Positions 53,947-61,332 of a DNA stretch of 64,000 bases are shown in pieces. Source of the stretch: Pseudoalteromonas sp. MEBiC 03607 (lineage in GTDB: Bacteria > Pseudomonadota > Gammaproteobacteria > Enterobacterales > Alteromonadaceae). The stretch lies in assembly GCF_004792295.1 (NCBI RefSeq), contig NZ_SRRY01000002.1, forward strand, positions 124,001 through 188,000, written 5' to 3'. Under the pieces are notes generated by a model. It did no database searches. It was not told where the DNA came from and saw nothing but the letters and a program-made list of their open reading frames with translations. A program made the translations under genes and the position numbers. Every line of letters starts with the position of its first letter. Positions within the stretch are counted from its first letter, which is position 1.

Positions 53947-54474
53947 ATGGTGCTATTGATTGATGCAATCAATGCTCTACGTGATTTCCTCGACACAGGT
54001 GGCCAAGTTCTCTTGGTCATCGGGGTCCTCATCTTCGCGATGTGGTTATTGATACTTGAGCGTTTTATGTACTTCTTTGGTGGCTTTAAACGCTACAAGA
54101 AAGACGTAAAAAGCACTTGGAGCAATAGAGCAGAGCGTAACAGCTGGAACGCAGAGCAAATTCGCCAAGCGATGATTTCACGCGCTGGCATGCAACTAAA
54201 TAATAACCTTGCGCTAATTAACGTAATGGTTGCGTTATGTCCACTTTTAGGTCTGTTAGGTACCGTAACCGGCATGATCGAAGTATTTGATGTAATGGCA
54301 ATCACAGGCACAGGCAGTGCACGTTCGATGGCATCAGGGGTGTCTAAAGCCACTATCCCAACAATGGCCGGTATGGTGGGTGCACTTTCAGGGGTTTTCG
54401 CATCAACGTTCTTACAACGTCGTGCAAAACGCGAAGTGCAATTACTTGAAGACAACATGGTCTTAGACCACTAA
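53947..54474 (+). CDS. short MotA/TolQ/ExbB proton channel protein
   Basis: 175 residues, standard short ExbB. The helices are GGQVLLVIGVLIFAMWLLILER (1), ALCPLLGLLGTVTGMIEVFD (2) and SKATIPTMAGMVGALSGVFA (3). Helix 1 ends in the cytoplasmic RFMYFFGGFKRYKK. Starts 3 bases after the long ExbB. Two ExbB types in one operon is characteristic of these TonB systems. Confidence 0.93.
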   Translation: MVLLIDAINALRDFLDTGGQVLLVIGVLIFAMWLLILERFMYFFGGFKRYKKDVKSTWSNRAERNSWNAEQIRQAMISRAGMQLNNNLALINVMVALCPLLGLLGTVTGMIEVFDVMAITGTGSARSMASGVSKATIPTMAGMVGALSGVFASTFLQRRAKREVQLLEDNMVLDH

Positions 54475-54519
54475 ACGAATTTTAGGGTGATGTAAGCATC
54501 ACCCACTAGGAGACTAACA

Positions 54520-54933
54520 ATGAGAGCGCCACTAGGTAATTTATTTCAAGAAGACGACGCTGAAGAAATCAACATGACGCCAATGCTAGACGTTGTTTTC
54601 ATCATGCTTATCTTCTTTATCGTAACAGCATCATTCGTAAAAGAAGCCGGTATTGATGTAAACCGCCCTGAAGCGGCAACGGCAGTGAAAAAAGAGCGTG
54701 CCAATATCTTAGTTGCTATTTCTGACAAAGGTGAAATTTGGATCAACAAACGCCAAGTAGATGTTCGTGCAGTCCAAGCAAATATCGAGCGCTTAAAAGC
54801 AGAAAACCCACAAGGTAGCGTGGTTATTCAAGCTGATAAAAAAGCCACAACCGATGTACTTATCAAAGTAATGGATGCATCGCGAGCTGCAGGCGCATTT
54901 GATGTGTCGATTGCTGCGCAAGAAGCATCATAA
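54520..54933 (+). CDS. ExbD biopolymer transport protein
   Basis: 137 residues with one membrane helix. The proton-relay Asp24 is in NMTPMLDVVFIMLIFFIV. The periplasmic domain ends in KKATTDVLIKVMDASRAAGA, the usual ExbD/TolR block. GGAG lies before the ATG. It pairs with one or both ExbB proteins. Confidence 0.95.
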   Translation: MRAPLGNLFQEDDAEEINMTPMLDVVFIMLIFFIVTASFVKEAGIDVNRPEAATAVKKERANILVAISDKGEIWINKRQVDVRAVQANIERLKAENPQGSVVIQADKKATTDVLIKVMDASRAAGAFDVSIAAQEAS

Positions 54934-54945
54934 GGAATGTGAGCA

Positions 54946-55551
54946 ATGCGTTATATAGTTGCATTAATCATCGCGGGTATCGTGACTGTCATGCTGTTTT
55001 TAGGCATGCAGGCACTGATCACCGGTGGTGAAGGGGCCATGTCTGAGCCCGTAAAAGGAAACGTACTTGATTTTGTTCGTCTGAAAAAAGAAGAGACAGT
55101 GCAAAAGAAAGAACGTAAACCGCAAAAGCCACCAACGCCAAAAGAGCCACCTCCGCCAATGGAATCACCGCAAATGCAAAACAGTGATCCTAACGCGAGC
55201 AATGCCAATTTTGACTTTGGTGCCAGTGTTGAAGCCGACGTTAACTTATCCGGTGGTTTAGCGCTTGAATCAAGCGACGGTGAATACCTACCGATTGTAA
55301 AAGTAGCGCCTGTTTATCCGCGCCGAGCTTTATCACGTGGAATCGAAGGCTATGTGATTGTTGAGTTTACAGTAACGAAGCAAGGCACAGTACGTGACCC
55401 AAAAGTGATTAAAGCTGAACCTGAGTCACTGTTTGACCGCGCTGCGATGGATGCAGCACTTAAATTTAAATATAAACCGCGCGTTGTTAACGGTGAAGCC
55501 GTTGAAGTAGCGGGCGTACAGAACAAAATTTCTTTCCAGATTAACGGTTAG
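54946..55551 (+). CDS. energy transducer TonB
   Basis: 201 residues. N-terminal membrane anchor (about 3-24), then a Pro/Lys-rich spacer with PKEPPPPMESPQM, and a C-terminal TonB domain with VYPRRALSRGIEGYVIVEFT and KFKYKPRVVNGEAV. It couples ExbB/ExbD energy to TonB-dependent receptors. Starts 12 bases after exbD. Short spacer, as in TonB2-type proteins. Confidence 0.94.
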   Translation: MRYIVALIIAGIVTVMLFLGMQALITGGEGAMSEPVKGNVLDFVRLKKEETVQKKERKPQKPPTPKEPPPPMESPQMQNSDPNASNANFDFGASVEADVNLSGGLALESSDGEYLPIVKVAPVYPRRALSRGIEGYVIVEFTVTKQGTVRDPKVIKAEPESLFDRAAMDAALKFKYKPRVVNGEAVEVAGVQNKISFQING

Positions 55552-55568
55552 AAAAGAGGAATGCGATT

Positions 55569-56876
55569 ATGAAACCTTTAAAAGTTGCCGTGGTTTGCGC
55601 GGCTGCTTTCACAAGCAGCCTGGTAATCCCAAGCGTTGTTAGCATGTTACCAGGTGTCACACTGGCAACAGCTTACGCTGAGGAACAAAAAACTAAACGA
55701 GTGCCTGCACTGCGTGAAAAAGTGTATAGCCAATTAGCGCGAGCACAAAAGCTGGCTGATGATGGAGATGCAAAAGCAGGGCTAGAAGCACTTGATAGTA
55801 TTCAAGAGCGCTCTTCAAGCATGAACTCGTATGAAATTGCCATGATGCATAATTTCTACGGTTTTATTTATTACAACGAGAACGACTTAGATAAAGCAAT
55901 TGCATCGTTTGAAAAAGTAGTAAACGAAGACGCGATCCCAGAAACATTACGTGTAAGTACTACGTTTAGCCTAGCGCAACTTGCCATGGCTAATAGTGAT
56001 TACGAAAAGGTAATCAAATATTTAGCACAGTGGGATGCGATTAACGACAAGCCTAAAACAGATGCTTATTACGTATTGAAATCACAAGCTTATTATCAGC
56101 TTAAAGATTACCAAAAAGGCATTGAAAACATTAACCTTGCTATCGCAGAAGCCGACAGTAAAGGCGAAATGCCAAAAGAAAACTGGTTAATCTTACAGCG
56201 TGCTATGTACTACTCACTTAATCAGTCTGACAAAGTGGTCGAGGTACTTGAACGCTTAGTGAAGCTTTATAACAAGCCAGAGTACTGGGTTCAGTTAGGT
56301 GGCATGTACGGTGAAACGGGCGCAGAGAAAAAGCAATTAGCGATTTTAGAAGCGGCCTATCAACAAGGTTTCATGAAATCTAAATCAGATTTACGTCAAT
56401 TATCACAAGTGTATTTATACAACGGCCTGGCTTTTAAAGCTGCGAACGTGATGAGTAAAGCAATGCAAGATGGTGTGGCTGAAAAATCAGCAAAAAACTA
56501 CGCCTTTGTTGCAGAAGCAATGGTGCAAGCTAAAGAAGACGAAAAGTCGCTGCAATACTTTGCAAAAGCAGCTGATTTAGTAACTCATGGCCAGTACGAT
56601 CAGCGTATTGCCGAGGTGAGTATCAACCTTGAAAAATACGAAGAAGCAGCGGATGCAGCGCGTAAAGCGCTCGATAAAGGCGGATTAGAGTTTGAATCAA
56701 ATGTGTATGTTGCCTTAGGTATGGCGCAGTACAATTTACAAAACTTTGATGCCTCGATTTTAGCGTTTGAGCAAGCGGAAAAGCACAAAAAGTCACAGCG
56801 TTTAGCTGAGCAATGGATCAAGTATGTGAAGCGTGAAAAAGTGCACGCCGAAACATTACGTACCGCTTTACTCTAA
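55569..56876 (+). CDS. tetratricopeptide repeat protein, exported
   Basis: 435 residues; signal peptide about 1-38 (to AYAEE). TPR-like helical repeats run through most of the protein, e.g. NDLDKAIASFEKVVNED, KDYQKGIENINLAIAEA, LQYFAKAADLVT and QNFDASILAFEQAEK. It is the last gene of the operon and likely assembles with TonB or the DUF3450 protein in the periplasm, as suggested for TtpC-like partners. Ends before an intrinsic terminator. Confidence 0.92.
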   Translation: MKPLKVAVVCAAAFTSSLVIPSVVSMLPGVTLATAYAEEQKTKRVPALREKVYSQLARAQKLADDGDAKAGLEALDSIQERSSSMNSYEIAMMHNFYGFIYYNENDLDKAIASFEKVVNEDAIPETLRVSTTFSLAQLAMANSDYEKVIKYLAQWDAINDKPKTDAYYVLKSQAYYQLKDYQKGIENINLAIAEADSKGEMPKENWLILQRAMYYSLNQSDKVVEVLERLVKLYNKPEYWVQLGGMYGETGAEKKQLAILEAAYQQGFMKSKSDLRQLSQVYLYNGLAFKAANVMSKAMQDGVAEKSAKNYAFVAEAMVQAKEDEKSLQYFAKAADLVTHGQYDQRIAEVSINLEKYEEAADAARKALDKGGLEFESNVYVALGMAQYNLQNFDASILAFEQAEKHKKSQRLAEQWIKYVKREKVHAETLRTALL

Positions 56877-56928
56877 ATCGTATTCAACAGGTAAGCGTAC
56901 AAAAGAACTAATTTATAATCGCAACACC

Positions 56929-56955
56929 AAAGCTGCCTTCGGGCGGCTTTTTTCC
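56929..56955 (+). terminator. intrinsic terminator of the TonB operon
   Basis: AAAGCTGCC / GGCGGCTTT with a UUCG tetraloop (56938-56941) and T6 afterwards. Confidence 0.93.
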
Positions 56956-56998
56956 GTTTCTAAAATTAACTAACTTCCTCTTTTTTAAATAATTAATA

Positions 56999-57038
56999 TT
57001 GTCATTTTATGTTTATTAAAGTGTAACTAGTTTGTCAT
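56999..57038 (+). promoter_or_regulatory. candidate PhoB box array upstream of the lipoprotein gene
   Basis: TGTCAT at 57000 and 57033, exactly 33 bases apart, with TGTTTA (57010) and TGTAAC (57022) between. Same spacing as upstream of the DUF3450 gene. TAAGGT about 10 bases further could be the -10. Confidence 0.5.
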
Positions 57039-57066
57039 ACAGCTCCCGTAAGGTAGTCGCAGTTTA

Positions 57067-57121
57067 AAACTCAAGTGACCCAAAAGCATTAAGTTTCAGT
57101 GCTTTTTGGTGACTTGAGTTT
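57067..57121 (+). other. long leader hairpin before the lipoprotein gene
   Basis: 22-base arms: 57067-57088 (AAACTCAAGTGACCCAAAAG and CA) and 57100-57121, 20 of 22 positions paired, loop of 11 bases. The position, just after the presumed transcription start and 46 bases before the ATG, suggests a 5' stabilising or regulatory RNA element. Confidence 0.6.
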
Positions 57122-57166
57122 ATGCGCTAACACAATAATTAAATATCTATCTTAACGGAGTGAACA

Positions 57167-60100
57167 ATGAAATTATCTGACTTATTTAAAGTTAGTCTGG
57201 TAGCTGCTGCAGTTTCTTTAGCTGGTTGTGGTGGTGATTTAGTCGTTAAAGAAGGCGACACCACTGTAAATGAAGGCGATAACATCACTAATATCATCGA
57301 TAACGGTGGTGACAATGGTGATAACAGCGGCGATCAGTCAGGTCGTGATGATTCTCAAAATGCGACTACAGGTTTTCCAACTGACATCGAAAATGCCTTA
57401 ACACAAGGTTTAGCGACAGATGTTTCTTCAGAATTCCCAACGATCACTGATAAGCCAGTTTACCGTTTGAAAGCAGATACTACTTTTACTGCAGATGTAA
57501 CGTTAACAAATGACGCTCACTGGATTTTAAATGGTCGCACAGCGGTTGGTAACGATCGTGCAGATAATGCTGTTCTTTACATCCAACAAGGTACTACATT
57601 AATTGGCGAATCGGGTGACGACTTCTTAGTTGTTCGTCGTGGTTCACAAATCGAATCGGTAGGTACTGTAAGCCAGCCAATCACAATGACTTCGATTCAA
57701 GATGTGACTAATGTTGAAACGTCTATCGGTCAGTGGGGTGGTTTAGTTCTTCTTGGTAATGCTCCAGCAAACTCATGTGGTGACCAACAAGGCGAAGCAA
57801 CGGCAGACGAACTTGCAAACTGTGGTGTTGCAGCAGAAGGTGATGCAGGCCAGTTCGGTGGTAATGTTGCAGATGATAACTCAGGTACATTGAAATACTT
57901 AGTTGTTAAACATGCAGGTAAAACACTGGGTAATGGTGACGAATTAAACGGTATTTCATTTGCAGGTGTTGGTTCTGCAACGACTGTTGATTACATTCAA
58001 GTACACGAAAACTTAGATGATGGTATTGAGTTCTTTGGTGGTACAGTAAACGTAAGCAACGTGGTACTTACAAGCATTGGTGATGACTCACTAGATTGGT
58101 CATTTGGTTGGACTGGTACTGCGAAAAACGTATACATTCAACAAGCTGCGAACTTAGGTGACAACGCGATTGAAGCGGATAACTCTGAGTTTGATTCAGA
58201 CGCTACACCACTGACTAACCCTACAATTGAAAACGTAACAATCGTGGGTGCTGAAGGTAACAATGGTATTCGTCTACGTGCAGGTACTGCAGGTATGCTG
58301 AAAAACGTTTTCATTACAGGCCCTGCAACGTATGAAAACTGTTTACGTGTTGGTTCTGATTCAGTTCCTCGCGCTGAAGATGGTTCACTCACTATCACTA
58401 ACTCTATTGTTGCTTGTCAAACACCTGCTAATAACTTCGGTAGTGAAACCATTAATGGCGGTACTGTAAAAGCATGGTTTGAAGGCCAAGATGGTAACCA
58501 AACTCTAACACCGGCTGATTTAATGCTAGATGATAATGGTTATATGCCTTTAGCTGGTTCACCATTATTAGCAAATGGTCAAATCGGTGCATTTAGCGCA
58601 ACAAACAACTGGATGGAAGGTTGGACTGTTGCTATCAATGGTGGCTTCCCAACTGATATCGAAAATGCAATGGCGCAAGGTCTTGCAACAGACGTTTCAT
58701 CTGAATTCCCACAAATCACTGACAAGCCTGTTTATCGTTTAGCTGAAGATACAACCTTCACAGCAGATGTAACATTAACAAATGACGCACACTGGATCTT
58801 AAACGGTCGTACAGCAGTGGGGGGTGACCGTACCGATAGCGCAACATTATATGTTCAAGCAGGTACTACATTAATCGGTGAAACAGGTGATGACTTCTTA
58901 GTTGTTCGTCGTGGTTCACAAATCAATGCTAATGGTAATGCAACAGCACCAATTACTATGACATCTATCCAAGATATGACAGGTGCAGAAACAGGCATCG
59001 GTCAATGGGGTGGTTTAGTATTACTTGGTAATGCACCGGCTAACTCATGTGGTGACCAACAAGGTGAAACAACAGCGGAGGAGCTTGCAAACTGTGGTGT
59101 TGCAGCTGAAGGTGATGCAGGTCAATTTGGTGGTGACGATGCTGAAGACAACTCAGGTGTTGTTCGTTATGTTGTTGTTAAACACGCAGGTAAAACATTA
59201 GGTAACGGCGATGAGCTAAATGGTATTTCATTCGCGGGTGTTGGTTCTAAAACAAAAGTTGAATACATCCAAGTTCACCAAAACCTTGACGATGGTATCG
59301 AGTTCTTCGGTGGTACTGTAAACGTTCGTAACGTTGTACTAACTGATATTGGTGATGACGCGTTTGACTGGTCATTTGGTTGGACAGGTCGTGCACAAAA
59401 CGTATATATCCAACAATCATCAGTTGAAGGTGACAATGCAATCGAAGCTGACAACTCAGAATTCGATTCAAACGCTACACCATTAACTAAGCCATTACTT
59501 TCTAACGTAACGATTGTTGGTGCTGACGGTAAAAACGGTGTTCGTCTTCGCGCAGGTACAGCGGGTGTTATCCGTAACATGATTATCACAGGCCCAGAAG
59601 GTTACAAAAACTGTTTACGTGTAGGTTCTGACTCTGTTGCAAATGCTGAGTCTGGTGAGCTTTCTATCGAAAACTCAGTGGTAGCATGTAGTGCAGAGAA
59701 TAACTTCGGTACTGAAGCAATTGGTTCTGGTAATGTTCAATCTTGGTTCGAAGGTCAAACTGGTAACCAAACGCTAACTGCAGCGACATTAAACCTTGCT
59801 ACAGATGGTTTCACACCTAAATCAAGCTCGCCGCTATTAGGTGCAGGTGTTGATGCGTCAGAGCTTGACCCATTCTTCACTAAAACAAGCTACATTGGTG
59901 CATTTGACGGTGACAATAACTGGATGGAAGGTTGGACAGTTGCTGTTAACCCTAGCTTCCCTACAGATATCACAAACGCAATGGAACAAGGTCTAGCGAC
60001 TGATGTTTCAGCAAGCTTCCCACAAATTACCGATAAGCCAGTGTATCAGTTAGCACAAGATGTTGTTTTCACATCTGACGTAACTCTAACTAACGATGCT

Positions 60101-61267
60101 CACTGGATCCTTAAAGGTCGTACAGCAGTGGGTGGTGACCGCACTGATAGTGCTACTCTTTATGTTCAATTTGGTACAACGCTAATCGGTGAAAGCGGTG
60201 ATGACTTCTTAGTTGTTCGTCGTGATTCTAAGATTGAAGCGGTAGGTACTGCAACTCAACCAATCGTGATGACATCAATCCAAGATATGACAGGTGCTGA
60301 AACGGGCATTGGTCAATGGGGTGGTGTGGTACTTCTTGGTAACGCACCAGCTAACTCTTGTGGTGACCAAGTGGGTGAAACAACAGCCGATGAACTTGCA
60401 AACTGTGGTGTTGCTGCAGAAGGTGATGCTGGTCAATTCGGTGGTAACCAACCAGAAGATAACTCAGGTACACTTAAGTATGTTGTTGTAAAACAAGCCG
60501 GTAAAACACTTGGTAACGGTGATGAGCTTAACGGTATTTCACTTGCAGGTGTTGGTAGCCAAACTGAACTTGATTATATCCACGTTCACGAAAACCTGGA
60601 TGACGGTGTTGAGTTCTTCGGTGGTACTGCAAGCATCAGCCACTTAGTACTGACAAACATCGGTGATGACTCGCTAGATTGGTCATTCGGTTGGACTGGT
60701 AATGCACAATATGTATTAATCAAGCAGTCTTTATCTGAAGGTGATAATGCAATTGAAGCTGATAACTCAGAATTTGACTCAAATGCATCACCTTTAACTA
60801 CACCTACTATCTCTAACGTAACTATCATCGGCGCAGATGGTGTAAACGGTATCCGTTTACGTGCTGGTACTGCGGGTATGCTGAAAAACGTAGTAGTAAC
60901 AGGTGGTGAAGGTTATAAAAACTGCTTACGAGTGGGTGCAGATTCAGCTCCTCGCGCTGAAGATGGTTCACTAACAATCAGCCACTCAGTAGTTGCATGT
61001 ACAGCAGATAATAACTTCTCAAGCCAAGCAATTGGTACAGGTAATGTTCAATCTTGGTTCGAAGGCCAAGAAGGTAACTCTATCATGGACGCAGCAATGT
61101 TAGGCCTAAGCTCTAACGGTTATCAACCAAGTGCTGAATCAGCATTACTTGGTAGCGGTTTCGATGCTTCAAGCCTAAATAGCTTCTTCGACCAAGTAGA
61201 TTACATCGGTGCAATGGATGCGCAAACAGACTGGACAGCAGGTTGGGTAAAAGTAGGTCTTAACTAA
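57167..61267 (+). CDS. large lipoprotein with three ~430-residue repeats
   Basis: 1366 residues. Signal with lipobox LAGC (Cys21). An Asp/Asn/Gly-rich linker (about 22-68) follows. Three tandem copies of one unit start near residues 70, 493 and 930; each begins FPTDI.NA..QGLATDVS and contains LTNDAHWIL, GDDFLVVRR, IGQWGG, NSCGDQ, GDELNGIS, DDG.EFFGGT, DWSFGWTG, GDNAIEADNSEFDS and RLRAGTAG. The Gly/Asn-rich, strand-turn pattern suggests a right-handed beta-helix. The Cys pair in each unit may form disulphides. It is followed by a TonB-dependent receptor and may be its surface partner. Ligand unknown. Confidence 0.9.
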   Translation: MKLSDLFKVSLVAAAVSLAGCGGDLVVKEGDTTVNEGDNITNIIDNGGDNGDNSGDQSGRDDSQNATTGFPTDIENALTQGLATDVSSEFPTITDKPVYRLKADTTFTADVTLTNDAHWILNGRTAVGNDRADNAVLYIQQGTTLIGESGDDFLVVRRGSQIESVGTVSQPITMTSIQDVTNVETSIGQWGGLVLLGNAPANSCGDQQGEATADELANCGVAAEGDAGQFGGNVADDNSGTLKYLVVKHAGKTLGNGDELNGISFAGVGSATTVDYIQVHENLDDGIEFFGGTVNVSNVVLTSIGDDSLDWSFGWTGTAKNVYIQQAANLGDNAIEADNSEFDSDATPLTNPTIENVTIVGAEGNNGIRLRAGTAGMLKNVFITGPATYENCLRVGSDSVPRAEDGSLTITNSIVACQTPANNFGSETINGGTVKAWFEGQDGNQTLTPADLMLDDNGYMPLAGSPLLANGQIGAFSATNNWMEGWTVAINGGFPTDIENAMAQGLATDVSSEFPQITDKPVYRLAEDTTFTADVTLTNDAHWILNGRTAVGGDRTDSATLYVQAGTTLIGETGDDFLVVRRGSQINANGNATAPITMTSIQDMTGAETGIGQWGGLVLLGNAPANSCGDQQGETTAEELANCGVAAEGDAGQFGGDDAEDNSGVVRYVVVKHAGKTLGNGDELNGISFAGVGSKTKVEYIQVHQNLDDGIEFFGGTVNVRNVVLTDIGDDAFDWSFGWTGRAQNVYIQQSSVEGDNAIEADNSEFDSNATPLTKPLLSNVTIVGADGKNGVRLRAGTAGVIRNMIITGPEGYKNCLRVGSDSVANAESGELSIENSVVACSAENNFGTEAIGSGNVQSWFEGQTGNQTLTAATLNLATDGFTPKSSSPLLGAGVDASELDPFFTKTSYIGAFDGDNNWMEGWTVAVNPSFPTDITNAMEQGLATDVSASFPQITDKPVYQLAQDVVFTSDVTLTNDAHWILKGRTAVGGDRTDSATLYVQFGTTLIGESGDDFLVVRRDSKIEAVGTATQPIVMTSIQDMTGAETGIGQWGGVVLLGNAPANSCGDQVGETTADELANCGVAAEGDAGQFGGNQPEDNSGTLKYVVVKQAGKTLGNGDELNGISLAGVGSQTELDYIHVHENLDDGVEFFGGTASISHLVLTNIGDDSLDWSFGWTGNAQYVLIKQSLSEGDNAIEADNSEFDSNASPLTTPTISNVTIIGADGVNGIRLRAGTAGMLKNVVVTGGEGYKNCLRVGADSAPRAEDGSLTISHSVVACTADNNFSSQAIGTGNVQSWFEGQEGNSIMDAAMLGLSSNGYQPSAESALLGSGFDASSLNSFFDQVDYIGAMDAQTDWTAGWVKVGLN

Positions 61268-61281
61268 GCCCTTCTAATCCA

Positions 61282-61303
61282 TGGTCGGGGGCAACCCCGG
61301 CCA
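61282..61303 (+). other. intercistronic hairpin with GCAA tetraloop
   Basis: TGGTCGGGG / CCCCGGCCA (one G-U pair) around GCAA, a GNRA loop. It lies between the lipoprotein stop and the receptor start. No T-run, so it may protect the upstream message and lower expression of the receptor relative to the lipoprotein. Confidence 0.65.
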
Positions 61304-61332
61304 GCTTCTAGTTTTGTTTTCGGAGTATAATA

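Noticed and set aside
58138..58398. Similar minus-strand frames at 58138-58398, 59275-59589 and 60586-60828
   Set aside because: They recur because the lipoprotein gene has three similar units; they are mirror frames of the repeats.
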